Below are positions 1-7,672 of a stretch of 64,000 nt of DNA, piece after piece. How positions within the stretch are numbered: the stretch's first letter is position 1; each line of letters starts with the position of its first letter. Source of the stretch: CAZDUS01 sp964508705 (GTDB lineage: Bacteria; Verrucomicrobiota; Kiritimatiellia; CAIKKV01; CAITUY01). The position numbers and the translations under genes were made by a program. The stretch spans positions 1-64,000 of the forward strand of contig CAZDUS010000001.1 of assembly GCA_964508705.1 (NCBI GenBank), read 5' to 3'. Under the pieces are notes generated by a model. The model was not told the DNA's origin, searched no databases, and was given only the letters and a program-made list of their open reading frames with translations.

Positions 1-195
1 TCCGCCTATGCGCGGCTGCATCCGTCGTTCCCGCTTAACCAGTTCCACGATCATGTCCTCATCTACCTCTCGCCGCGCCGCATAATAATTCTGCCGACTC
101 ATCCCCACCCGCTCACAAAGCTCACTCACTCCAATCCCGGCCTGCTTCGCCCCGTCCTCAACCACTTCATTCACAGCTTCCCAGCGTGCTTTTTT
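1..195 (-). CDS. IS3-family transposase OrfB, N-terminal part
   Basis: This is the start of the catalytic DDE-type subunit, read in the -1 frame relative to orfA. After the slippery A_AAA_AAG the frame continues as ARWEAVNEVVEDG and then GVSELCERVGMSRQNYYAA, which is the helix-turn-helix entry segment typical of OrfB in IS3 elements. The frame stays open to position 1, where the window ends, so the DDE residues cannot be checked. It has no convincing start of its own and is probably made only as an OrfAB fusion by frameshifting. Confidence 0.7.
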
Positions 196-536
196 TTAAA
201 GCCTTCCACGTCCTCGATGCCAGCCGTCCGGCAAGCAATCTTCAGATATGCCGCATCCAACTTCAGATCCAAATGGGCGTCCGCCAACGCCGCTTTCAGT
301 TCCCGCACCTGCTTACGCAATGCCTGCACTTCCGCCTGCTCGTCTGCCTTCATTACACGCACAACCTTTCCAAGTAAATGGTCCTTGCCAAACCGCCGCA
401 CCCACTTCTCCACCGTCCCATTCCCCTTCACTCCGTACGCTCGCCGCGCCTCACCAGGACTCTCGAAACGGCCAGCCTCAAGCTCTCTCACCACCTGCAA
501 CTTGAATGCCTCACTGTATCGAATCGCCAACCTCAT
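171..536 (-). CDS. IS3-family transposase OrfA
   Basis: This is a 121-residue DNA-binding subunit of an IS3-type element. The N-terminal part (YSEAFKLQVVRELEAG, then a Y-x-V-x-G-x-x-T segment) is the HTH of the transposase_8/HTH_21 type. Residues about 60-95 form a heptad-like leucine-rich helix expected for multimerisation. The frame ends shortly after the lysine codons AAA AAA AAG, which form the A8G frameshift site. The ATG at 536 lies just after a purine-rich site buried in a perfect 8-bp hairpin. OrfA alone usually acts as a regulator of transposition; that role is inferred from the family. Confidence 0.85.
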   Translation of the reverse strand: MRLAIRYSEAFKLQVVRELEAGRFESPGEARRAYGVKGNGTVEKWVRRFGKDHLLGKVVRVMKADEQAEVQALRKQVRELKAALADAHLDLKLDAAYLKIACRTAGIEDVEGFKKKHAGKL

Positions 537-538
537 CG

Positions 539-560
539 CACTTCTCCCGTTTGAGAAGTG
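539..560 (-). promoter_or_regulatory. Hairpin covering the orfA ribosome binding site
   Basis: CACTTCTC (539-546) and GAGAAGTG (553-560) are perfect inverted repeats around a 6-nt loop. On the minus strand the second arm contains the GGAGAAG-like ribosome binding site of orfA and ends two bases before its ATG. In mRNA the site would be paired, a layout known in other insertion sequences to limit transposase made from read-through transcripts. The function here is inferred. Confidence 0.5.
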
Positions 561-629
561 TCAATCTACAGCCGGACGGGACAGCTTCTTTCATACTTCA
601 TAATGCATACTTCAAAATTACCCCCGCCC

Positions 630-643
630 GAACCCTGAACCCT
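630..643. repeat. Tandem heptamer GAACCCT, 2 copies
   Basis: Two GAACCCT heptamers lie side by side, one base beyond the stop codon of the DUF2059 gene. The same heptamer recurs at 1198-1218. They resemble the short tandemly repeated heptanucleotides described in cyanobacteria. Confidence 0.6.
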
Positions 644-644
644 T

Positions 645-1142
645 TCACCTCTCCCCAGCCGCACTCTTCCGCATCTCCAAGGTCATCTCCTGAATCTTCG
701 GCATGATCTTCATCATCAAATTCTGATTCATCTCCATGGCCCTCTTCATCAATTCAGGTTGCTTGGTGATAAACGACTGTCCTTCCGGCGTCTTGTAAAA
801 CGCTATCGCCGCTCGCAGTTCCTCTTCAGTCAAAGCTTCGGAATAAAGACATATATAGTCGCCTTTCACTTTTTCCCAGCTCAACTCCTCCGCCACCAGA
901 TCAACAATCTTCTCGGACTGCTTGAGCGTCTCCGGCGGCATGTTGGTTTGGCCCGACATCTTGCCAATCTGCTCCATCTGCTTGGGAATCATCTGCTTAA
1001 CCATCACAAAGGACTTCTCGATATTCTCGGGAACCTTCATGAGATTCATCAATTCCTCCGCCAACTCGGCGCGGACAGCATCCTGCCCGTACACCACCCC
1101 CGTCATCGCAATCCACAACACCAACATCATTGTTTGCTTCAT
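645..1142 (-). CDS. DUF2059 family exported protein
   Basis: This is a 165-residue protein with a short hydrophobic N-terminus ending near VVYGQ, read as a signal peptide for export to the periplasm. The C-terminal half (ALTEEELRAAIAFYKTPEGQSF followed by a methionine-rich helix) matches the DUF2059 pattern, a small helical domain of unknown function. A good ribosome binding site (GAGAGGG) stands just before the ATG at 1142. It is followed by the TPR gene on the same strand upstream, with a 93-bp gap. No enzymatic residues are visible; role unknown. Confidence 0.7.
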   Translation of the reverse strand: MKQTMMLVLWIAMTGVVYGQDAVRAELAEELMNLMKVPENIEKSFVMVKQMIPKQMEQIGKMSGQTNMPPETLKQSEKIVDLVAEELSWEKVKGDYICLYSEALTEEELRAAIAFYKTPEGQSFITKQPELMKRAMEMNQNLMMKIMPKIQEMTLEMRKSAAGER

Positions 1143-1197
1143 TCGTCCCTCTCTTCCTTATTGTCTATGATAAAAAAGTCTTTCCCTCTTACTCCCC

Positions 1198-1218
1198 GAA
1201 CCCCGAACCCTGAACCCT
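1198..1218. repeat. Tandem heptamer GAACCC(C/T), 3 copies
   Basis: GAACCCC, GAACCCT and GAACCCT follow one another between the DUF2059 gene and the stop of the TPR gene. They share the unit seen at 630-643. Read on the other strand the unit is TCAGGGT/TCGGGGT, close to the TCAGAAT-type heptamers at 6619-6646. Confidence 0.65.
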
Positions 1219-1235
1219 ATCCCCGTCCCCCAATG

Positions 1236-3287
1236 TCACGACGTAGCCTTTTCAAGGGCGGACCCCAGCCTCTTGACGGCCGCCTCAACCTGCACGCTAT
1301 TGGTCAATGGCCGATTCGTCATCGCTTTTCGCATAGCCGTTGAAAAACGCTCTGCCGCGGCCTCGTCTCCAATCGCCAAGGCCAACCGCATACAGGTTCC
1401 CAGGATCTCAACATCCTCGTGCGCTGTCCGCTCAGCAGCCTCAACGGCGAACTTGAATCCCTCCTCCTGCTGCTTCCGGTCTCCTGTTTTTAACGCATCC
1501 ACCGCGCGCCGATGCAAATAGTCCGGCCACTCCAAATGTTCCTCTTCGCCTTCCATGTTATAACAGGACACGGCGCGAAACAGCAAATCGGGATAGTCCC
1601 GGCACTGATACTCCAATTGCATCCTGCACCGGAATCCCCCCTTTGGGGCCCCCGCCATCGAAAATCCAACCACCCCGCCCGCCGGCAACACCGCCATCCG
1701 GCGCATAAAGGATTCCTCACGCACCGGCTTGTCTCCCGCCTCGTACTTAACCGTTAACCTCACCACCAATCCGCTGACCGCATATCCCGCCATATTGCTA
1801 ACGGCAAACCGGTGGTTGATCAATTGTTCAGTGCAATGCGTAGTCAACGGCGGCTGCAACACCTGCCGCCCCCTGGCCGTACCCAGCCCCGCCCGCAACG
1901 CCACACATCCCAGAATGGCGGCCGCATCATGAAATCCATTATTCATCGCCGCTCGCAGGAAGGTCAGCGCCTGATCTTGTTCCCCCAACTCCGCCGCCAC
2001 CTGCGCGGCCGTCCACAAATAGGCGCCGTTCATCGGATCGAGATTCAGCGCCCGCGCCACTGTCTTGTACGCCATCACCTTGTCACCAAGTTTCAACGAG
2101 GCTAACGCCAAGTGATTATACGCGCCCGCCGTTTGCGGATCACACTCCAACGCGCTCGTCGCCAGCGCCAGTGTGTTTGAATACTCACCGCGCCTCATCG
2201 CGTAGTCGGCCAACTGGTCATATGCCGTCGCCCTCAAACCGTCCCGGTAAAGCAAAAGCGACCTTCTCTCCGTCAGCTCACGCAGATATCGCTCCGCCTC
2301 CGTCACCTCGCCCACCGCGTGCGATACCGCCGCCAGACAATACAATGCCTCCCTCGACGCCGGACAGCCCGCCACGCACTGCGTCAACAACTCCGCCCGT
2401 TTTCGCAGGTCATCCTCCGTCAACGCTGACTGCAACTGCGCATAGGCCTCCTTGCCGAGAAACAACGCCTCGCCAACTCCCGCCCGCTCTTTCAAGGTGG
2501 AGCGCCGCACACCAAGCTCAAACAAATAATTGGCCAGCCGCCCGCGATGATTCTGAATCTCGATGCCAAGCTTGCGATCACGCTCCTTCGACAACTCATA
2601 CCGCCCCTTCACAATGGCCGCCGCCGCCTGCAATAACGGCAAAGGATTCCCAGACATGATACTGGAGGCTCCGTAGGCGCCAAGGTTCTGCAAATACAAC
2701 GCCTTCGTCTCCTTCGCAACGTCCTCCTCAATATACCCTGCGCTCTGCACCGTCCGCTCAACCTCGTTGCAAACCATGACAAGCTGGCGTAACAGCATCA
2801 TGTCCTCCGGCCCCAATCCCGCCAAATTAACATTGTCGGATAATTCCCGGCGAACCGCCACATACCCACGCCCCTCCAAATCCTGCAGGATACAGGCATA
2901 CTGGGTCAGCAGATTAATGAGTTCGATATCCTTCGCCATTGCGCCCGGGTCCGGGGAAACGCTGGTATTTATTTGTAGGGGCGTCGCTTGACGACGCCCG
3001 CGGCCATCATCAAGCGTCCCTCCTGCCGCCGCACGGATCTCCACCAAAAAAGCCTCCAGCGCTGCCTGCCGCTCCGGCCCTGCCGGCTGCCCCAGAATCC
3101 CCTCCAGTCGACGTTGCAGATAAACTCGAACCGTCTCGTTGCCAACCGTGTCAATACAAGCGCCCGCCTCAACAACCGACTTAAGCGGAAGCTCATTCTC
3201 AACCTGCCCGCAAACGGAAAACGCGGACAGCCCCGTCCACAAAGCCACCCACAACCATTGTCCCATATATAATCGCTTTCCGTTCAT
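1236..3287 (-). CDS. Secreted TPR-repeat protein
   Basis: I place the start at the ATG at 3287, giving 683 residues, because the next residues (MNGKRLYMGQWLWVALWTGL then SAFSVCGQ) form a signal peptide; the frame is open further upstream but would run into the aguA promoter region. Tandem TPR-like helical pairs are visible in the middle, for example AYNHLALASLKLGDKVMAYK and the repeats around it. The rest is helical and unrecognised. It probably works in the periplasm as a protein-binding scaffold. A REP-like hairpin sits inside the coding region at 2979-2999 without breaking the frame. It is divergent from aguA; no partner is obvious. Confidence 0.7.
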   Translation of the reverse strand: MNGKRLYMGQWLWVALWTGLSAFSVCGQVENELPLKSVVEAGACIDTVGNETVRVYLQRRLEGILGQPAGPERQAALEAFLVEIRAAAGGTLDDGRGRRQATPLQINTSVSPDPGAMAKDIELINLLTQYACILQDLEGRGYVAVRRELSDNVNLAGLGPEDMMLLRQLVMVCNEVERTVQSAGYIEEDVAKETKALYLQNLGAYGASSIMSGNPLPLLQAAAAIVKGRYELSKERDRKLGIEIQNHRGRLANYLFELGVRRSTLKERAGVGEALFLGKEAYAQLQSALTEDDLRKRAELLTQCVAGCPASREALYCLAAVSHAVGEVTEAERYLRELTERRSLLLYRDGLRATAYDQLADYAMRRGEYSNTLALATSALECDPQTAGAYNHLALASLKLGDKVMAYKTVARALNLDPMNGAYLWTAAQVAAELGEQDQALTFLRAAMNNGFHDAAAILGCVALRAGLGTARGRQVLQPPLTTHCTEQLINHRFAVSNMAGYAVSGLVVRLTVKYEAGDKPVREESFMRRMAVLPAGGVVGFSMAGAPKGGFRCRMQLEYQCRDYPDLLFRAVSCYNMEGEEEHLEWPDYLHRRAVDALKTGDRKQQEEGFKFAVEAAERTAHEDVEILGTCMRLALAIGDEAAAERFSTAMRKAMTNRPLTNSVQVEAAVKRLGSALEKATS
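2979..2999. repeat. CTTGA-loop palindrome inside the TPR gene
   Basis: Arms GGGCGTCG (2979-2986) and CGACGCCC (2992-2999) pair perfectly around the loop CTTGA. The same loop with different but self-complementary arms occurs twice at 24903-24947. Here it lies within the TPR coding sequence and adds in-frame codons (RRQAT). Confidence 0.6.
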
Positions 3288-3390
3288 TCCGTATTTCTGG
3301 CCCACCCACAGCCACAATGCAATAATTTTAACCACCCCACCCCCTCCATTCCCCTCCCATTCCCGCCACAAGTATGCTTTAATCCCCACC

Positions 3391-4419
3391 ATGAACAACG
3401 TCCGATTACCAGCAGAGTGGGAAGAGCAGGATGGCGTACTCATGGCTTGGCCCCATGAAGCCACCGACTGGAAGCCTTATCTTCCCCAAGTCCAGAAAAC
3501 CTTCGCCACCATCATCGCCCACGCCAGCCACCATGCGCGGGTCATCCTCGTCACCAACGCGCCGAACGAGGCCCGCCAATTCCTTCACCAAACCGAGGCC
3601 GATCTTAGCAGAATCACTTTCGCCCCCATTGCCTCCAATGATACATGGGCCCGTGACTTCGGCCCCATCACCATCACCGAAAACCACCACCCCGTCCTTC
3701 TCGACTTCCAATTCAATGGCTGGGGCGGAAAATTCAAAGCCGATCTCGACAATGTCATTTCCCGCCTGCTTAAAAGCCACGGCATCTTCGGCGCCACCCA
3801 TCTGCGCCACATCCACCTCATCCTTGAGGGCGGCGGCATCGAAAGCGATGGCCAAGGTTCAATCCTGACCACCCGCTCCTGCCTCGCCAATCCAAACCGC
3901 AACCCCCACCTTTCCACAACCGACGTCGAAAACGCCCTTCGCCAATTCCTCGGCGCAACCCGGATCCTGTGGCTGGAAAACGGCTACCTCGCCGGCGACG
4001 ACACCGACGGTCACATCGATATGCTCGCCCGCTTTGCCCCTCACGACACCATCGTCCATGTCGCATGCGACAACCCTGACGATGAGCACTACTCCTCCAT
4101 CGGCGCCATGGTCGAGGAACTCCGCGCCCTTCGTACTCTTTCCGGGGCCCCCTATCGCCTTCTCGCCCTCCCCTGGCCAGAAGCCAAACACGCTGCCGAT
4201 GGACACCGCATCCCCGCCTCCTACGCCAACTTCCTGATCTTGAACGGTGCCGTCCTTGTGCCAACCTATAACGATCCACGCGACAAATCCGCACTCGGGA
4301 TCATCGCCCAAGCCTACCCCGGACGCCGCATCATCGGCATTGACTGCTCCGATCTCATCCTACAGCATGGGTCCCTGCATTGCGTAACCATGCAACTACC
4401 CAAAGGAGTGCTGGCATGA
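3391..4419 (+). CDS. aguA: Agmatine deiminase
   Basis: Converts agmatine to N-carbamoylputrescine and ammonia, the first step of the two-step putrescine route from arginine; cytoplasmic. The 342-residue length is normal for the peptidyl-arginine deiminase family. Visible family marks are the W-x-R-D-x-GP segment (NDTWARDFGPI), LEGGGIE, GHID with His208, and the nucleophile Cys331 in GSLHCVTMQ near the C-terminus. The start at 3391 (MNNVRLPAEWEEQDG) matches the family N-terminus; an open frame upstream is not conserved. It overlaps aguB by ATGA, so the two are translationally coupled. Confidence 0.95.
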   Translation: MNNVRLPAEWEEQDGVLMAWPHEATDWKPYLPQVQKTFATIIAHASHHARVILVTNAPNEARQFLHQTEADLSRITFAPIASNDTWARDFGPITITENHHPVLLDFQFNGWGGKFKADLDNVISRLLKSHGIFGATHLRHIHLILEGGGIESDGQGSILTTRSCLANPNRNPHLSTTDVENALRQFLGATRILWLENGYLAGDDTDGHIDMLARFAPHDTIVHVACDNPDDEHYSSIGAMVEELRALRTLSGAPYRLLALPWPEAKHAADGHRIPASYANFLILNGAVLVPTYNDPRDKSALGIIAQAYPGRRIIGIDCSDLILQHGSLHCVTMQLPKGVLA

Positions 4420-5309
4420 ACACCATCAAAGCCGCCCTGATCCAAAAAACATTCGCCGCCGACACAAGGGCCAACCTCTCCAACAATGTAACCGCTATCC
4501 GCAAGGCCGCCAAAGCTGGCGCCAAACTCGTTGTCTTTTCTGAATTGCACGATTCGCTGTATTTCTGCCAAACCGAAGACCCCGACCTTTGCCGCGCAGG
4601 CCAACCCATTCCCGGCCCCGCCACCGACCACTACGCCGCCATCGCTGGCGAAACCGGCATCGTCCTCGTCTGTTCATTCTTCGAGCGCCGCGCAGCCGGC
4701 CTTTACCACAACACCGCCGTCGTCTTCGAAAAGGACGGCTCCATCGCCGGACGTTACCGCAAAATGCACATTCCCGACGATCCCGCCTACTACGAAAAAT
4801 TCTACTTCACCCCCGGCGATCTCGGCTTTCACGCCATACCCACCTCCATCGGCAAACTGGGCGTCCTTGTCTGCTGGGATCAATGGTATCCCGAGGCCGC
4901 CCGCCTGATGGCCCTCGACGGCGCCGATCTCCTGATTTATCCCACTGCCATCGGCTGGGAACCCTCCGATTCCGACGATGAGAAACACCGTCAATTGGAT
5001 GCATGGGTCACCATTCAGCGCGGCCATGCCATCGCCAACGGACTCCCTGTCCTGAGCGTCAACCGCGTCGGCTATGAAGCCTCGCCTTCCGGACAGGGTG
5101 GAATCCAGTTCTGGGGGAACTCATTCGCCGCCGGACCGCAAGGCGAATTCCTGGCCCAGTCCGGAAACGACAAGGAAGACCTTCTACTGGTGGATATTGA
5201 CACCCGCCGGACCGAGGCTGTCCGCCGAATTTGGCCATTCCTGCGCGACCGCCGGATCGATGCCTACGCCGACCTGACTATGCGCTATCGCGACCACTCA
5301 TCGTCGTAA
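4416..5309 (+). CDS. aguB: N-carbamoylputrescine amidase
   Basis: Hydrolyses N-carbamoylputrescine to putrescine, CO2 and ammonia. This is a nitrilase-superfamily enzyme of 297 residues with the catalytic triad in place: Glu43 in FSELH, Lys116 in RKMHIPD and Cys153 in LVCWDQWYPE. It starts inside the aguA stop (ATGA at 4416-4419), with AAAGGAG just upstream, which marks an aguAB operon dedicated to putrescine formation. No third operon gene is visible; the next genes lie on the other strand. Confidence 0.95.
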   Translation: MNTIKAALIQKTFAADTRANLSNNVTAIRKAAKAGAKLVVFSELHDSLYFCQTEDPDLCRAGQPIPGPATDHYAAIAGETGIVLVCSFFERRAAGLYHNTAVVFEKDGSIAGRYRKMHIPDDPAYYEKFYFTPGDLGFHAIPTSIGKLGVLVCWDQWYPEAARLMALDGADLLIYPTAIGWEPSDSDDEKHRQLDAWVTIQRGHAIANGLPVLSVNRVGYEASPSGQGGIQFWGNSFAAGPQGEFLAQSGNDKEDLLLVDIDTRRTEAVRRIWPFLRDRRIDAYADLTMRYRDHSSS

Positions 5310-5369
5310 AGGCGTCACTTATCGACGTCCTCCTTTTATACCGCTTACACCCACACCCCTGCTCCCGAT

Positions 5370-5615
5370 TCACTTGCCCGCGAATTCCTCAATATACCAG
5401 GCTTCAACCTTCTGCCGTGCCCACGGCGTCTTGCGCAGAAACGTGAGACTCGACTTGACGCTCGGATTGATCTGGAAACACCGGATCGGAATACAAAACC
5501 CCATCTCCTCCCACCCGTGTTTCTCAACCAGTCGGTTAATGATCATCTCCAGCGTAATCCCATGCAACGGATCACGGGGATGGCGGGCGCTTTGTTCAGG
5601 AGTTAATTCAGGCAT
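5370..5615 (-). CDS. VF530 family (DUF2132) protein
   Basis: This is a small protein of 81 residues. The segment DPLHGITLEMIINRLVEKHGW followed by IPIRCF, then SVKSSLTFLRKTPWARQKVE, is the signature of the VF530/DUF2132 family, small helical proteins suggested to bind DNA from their structure. I use the ATG at 5615 because AAGGATGAG precedes it at a workable distance; a GTG three codons upstream is possible. The biological role is not established. Confidence 0.85.
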   Translation of the reverse strand: MPELTPEQSARHPRDPLHGITLEMIINRLVEKHGWEEMGFCIPIRCFQINPSVKSSLTFLRKTPWARQKVEAWYIEEFAGK

Positions 5616-5690
5616 TGTTACCACTCATCCTTAATTCCAACTCTACACGAACCATTACAAAGGCTCTTGCGTCATTGAGCCCCTGTTGCC

Positions 5691-5861
5691 TCAATGCTTC
5701 TTCATCGTCGCCAATAACACGCCTATCAGCACTCCATACAACGTGCTGATCCAGGGATTGGACGTGATCGGACATGCACCGGTTGAACACCCGATAAACC
5801 GGTAAAAGGCATACCCCGCCGCTCCTCCCAAAACAGCCCCCGCTATGATTCGGATAATCAT
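5691..5861 (-). CDS. DUF6132 family small membrane protein
   Basis: This is a 56-residue protein. A glycine-rich membrane segment (IIAGAVLGGAAGYAFYRFI) leads into GCSTGACPITSNPW and a second hydrophobic stretch (ISTLYGVLIGVLLA), ending KKH. The C-x4-CPITSNP pattern is typical of DUF6132 proteins, small two-helix membrane proteins of unknown role. A strong ribosome binding site (GGGGAGGGG) sits just before the ATG at 5861. A longer frame covering the same bases (5608-5886) lacks any such features and is a shadow. The two cysteines may bind a metal or be redox active, which is speculation. Confidence 0.8.
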   Translation of the reverse strand: MIIRIIAGAVLGGAAGYAFYRFIGCSTGACPITSNPWISTLYGVLIGVLLATMKKH

Positions 5862-5904
5862 TTTCCCCTCCCCGTATTATCGCCAATGAATGACGCCACT
5901 CCTC

Positions 5905-6594
5905 TTAAAAACGATACGACAACCCAATCGAAATCACCGGATACAATGTAAAGTTCTCCGCCTTTTCCTGTATATCCGCAACCTCCGCCGCCAACGCATC
6001 GTCCACTACGCCCTGAATCGATGGATCAGACGCCGTCGCCGAGGCCTCAACCTTGGGCGTCCCCTGGAACATCACACCAAGATCAAACGAAAAATGCCAA
6101 CGACCATCAGCGCCTACTGCATTCCCAAACCCAATGCCCGCATAGGGCGCCAACTCTTCAAACGTCACACTGCCACTCAAATCAGACAAATAATATTCCA
6201 CGCCGTTCAAATCCACCGGCTCAGTCATGTCGGCATTCATCTTGAACTTGTTCTTATTGATCAGTCCCCCACCGCTCAGACGGAATCCGCCGCCAAACGG
6301 ATGAATATCCACCAACGCCCCGTACGACAACCACTCCATGTCCGTATCGATGGAGCCCTCGTCCGTCAACACCGTCGGTCCTGCCGACATACCATTGATG
6401 CCAAACCGGAACCCAAGATAGTCGCTGGCTCCCACCGTCGCTTCCAACCCCAACCCTAATGTTCCAATCTTGGCTGTAAGCCCCACTCCTCCGGCGGACC
6501 CATCTTTCGGAGCCTCCTTATTTCCAGCACCCCAACCCACATTCGCCACCATAACTGCAATCGCGACTATCATCATCCCATTAAATCTCTTCAT
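5905..6594 (-). CDS. Outer-membrane beta-barrel protein
   Basis: This is a 229-residue protein with a signal peptide (MKRFNGMMIVAIAVMVANVG, then WGAG). It consists of alternating amphipathic strands and ends in an aromatic residue (SIGLSYRF), the usual signal for outer-membrane insertion. The start at 6594 is chosen for its AAGGAG site seven bases upstream; the longer open frame continues into the HIT gene promoter. The pattern (GLTAKIGTLGLGLEATVGASDYLGFRFG type strands) resembles uncharacterised barrels common in PVC bacteria. The substrate is unknown. Confidence 0.75.
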   Translation of the reverse strand: MKRFNGMMIVAIAVMVANVGWGAGNKEAPKDGSAGGVGLTAKIGTLGLGLEATVGASDYLGFRFGINGMSAGPTVLTDEGSIDTDMEWLSYGALVDIHPFGGGFRLSGGGLINKNKFKMNADMTEPVDLNGVEYYLSDLSGSVTFEELAPYAGIGFGNAVGADGRWHFSFDLGVMFQGTPKVEASATASDPSIQGVVDDALAAEVADIQEKAENFTLYPVISIGLSYRF

Positions 6595-6618
6595 TGCGAA
6601 TCTCCTTCTTTTTACGAA

Positions 6619-6646
6619 ATTCTGGATTCTGAATCCTGAATTCTGA
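6619..6646. repeat. Tandem heptamers of ATTCTGA type, 4 copies
   Basis: ATTCTGG, ATTCTGA, ATCCTGA and ATTCTGA run in tandem in the divergent intergenic region between the outer-membrane barrel gene and the HIT gene. On the other strand the unit is TCAGRAT, related to the TCAGGGT units at 630-643 and 1198-1218. Confidence 0.55.
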
Positions 6647-6754
6647 CTACTCTTTCCACTGCGGCGTACCCTAACATAAACCTTTCCCCAAACCATCGCT
6701 TTTCTGTACGATTCAGCCAATACATACAACCATTCCGGAAGGACTGTCGTTGCC

Positions 6755-7189
6755 ATGAGTTCAAATTGCATTTTCTGCGAAATCATAAAAGGCACCATCC
6801 CCTGCACCAAGGTCTACGAGGACAATGATGTCCTGGCGTTCATGGATATCGGCCCCGTCGTCAAGGGCCACACCTTGGTCATCCCCAAAACCCACCACGA
6901 TCCCATCACCGAAACCCCTGTCCCCGTGCTTCAGAAACTCATCGCCGTAGTGCAACAGGTCGCCCGCGCCCAGATCAGCGGATTAGGCGCGGACGGCGTC
7001 AACGTCTCCCAGGCGAATGGACAGGCCGCCGGGCAGATCGTCCCTCACATCCACTTCCATGTCATTCCCCGCTTTTCCACCGATGGCCATCACTGGAACT
7101 GGACCCCTAAAAAATACGACACTTCAGGCGAAATGGGCTCCTTTGCCGACAAGATCCGCCAATCCCTGGGCTCAACATCACACACTTAA
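6755..7189 (+). CDS. HIT family nucleotide hydrolase
   Basis: This is a 144-residue histidine-triad protein. Such proteins cleave or transfer nucleoside monophosphates, for example from adenosine phosphoramidates, in the cytoplasm. The triad is seen as H98-I-H100-F-H102 in IVPHIHFHVIPR. The N-terminus has CIFCEII, half of the zinc site found in many HIT proteins. The length is normal. It is followed after 18 bp by the Minf_1886 gene, so the two are probably co-transcribed. Confidence 0.93.
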   Translation: MSSNCIFCEIIKGTIPCTKVYEDNDVLAFMDIGPVVKGHTLVIPKTHHDPITETPVPVLQKLIAVVQQVARAQISGLGADGVNVSQANGQAAGQIVPHIHFHVIPRFSTDGHHWNWTPKKYDTSGEMGSFADKIRQSLGSTSHT

Positions 7190-7207
7190 CAAACAAGCGG
7201 AATAATC

Positions 7208-7672
7208 ATGCAACGACGCCAATTTGAAGAAGCCCTCACTCAGATCCTCATTGAAATCCCCGCCTATCCCGCCGAGGCCTATCTCTTTCTCAGGGAAGTC
7301 CTGGAGTTCACCAACTCCTCCCTGAAAAAACCCGCGCGCGGCCCAGCCCGCCACATCACCGGTCAGGAGTTATGCGACGGTATGCGCCGATACGCCCTCC
7401 AGGAATACGGCCCCATCGCCCGCACCGTCCTCGCCTCATTCGGCATCAAACGCACCGAGGACCTCGGTGAACTCGTCTATAACCTCGTCAACTACGGCTT
7501 CCTCGGCAAAACTGATGAAGACCGCAAGTCGGACTTCGCCAACGGCTACGACTTCCATGAAGCCTTCAACCTCCCCTTCCTCCCCTCATCCAAAAAAACA
7601 CCGCCGCCAGAGGCCAAGGCCGCGCCTCGTCGGCGTTCCAAACAATCTCAACCGTCCATCTCTCATGAATAA
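7208..7672 (+). CDS. Minf_1886 family protein
   Basis: This is a 154-residue protein recognised from the segments PAEAYLFLREVLEFT, HITGQELCDGMR and ALQEYGPIARTVL plus DLGELVYNLV. The family is largely confined to PVC bacteria (Verrucomicrobia, Planctomycetes and relatives) and has no known function. The lysine/proline/arginine-rich tail after about residue 125 is probably disordered and could contact nucleic acid. It overlaps the peptidase gene by 8 bp, implying coupling. Its presence is the best taxonomic hint in the window. Confidence 0.85.
   Translation: MQRRQFEEALTQILIEIPAYPAEAYLFLREVLEFTNSSLKKPARGPARHITGQELCDGMRRYALQEYGPIARTVLASFGIKRTEDLGELVYNLVNYGFLGKTDEDRKSDFANGYDFHEAFNLPFLPSSKKTPPPEAKAAPRRRSKQSQPSISHE

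Larger units (their letters stand above)
1..570 (-). mobile_element. IS3-family insertion sequence, one end only
   Basis: Two overlapping minus-strand frames, orfA and the start of orfB, are joined by an A8G slippery run at 189-197. This is the classical IS3-family arrangement, in which a -1 frameshift produces the OrfAB transposase. The element runs off the window at position 1, so only the upstream end and about 60 codons of orfB are visible. The outer boundary is uncertain: a TGTAGATTGACAC-type end reading inward from about 570 is a candidate terminal repeat, but the partner end is outside the window. Confidence 0.75.

Noticed and set aside
3406..3855. Minus-strand frames opposite aguA
   Set aside because: Antisense shadows without ribosome binding sites; aguA is intact on the plus strand.
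5608..5886. 92-residue minus-strand frame
   Set aside because: No ribosome binding site or family features. It shadows the DUF6132 gene, which has a strong ribosome binding site and conserved motif in another frame.
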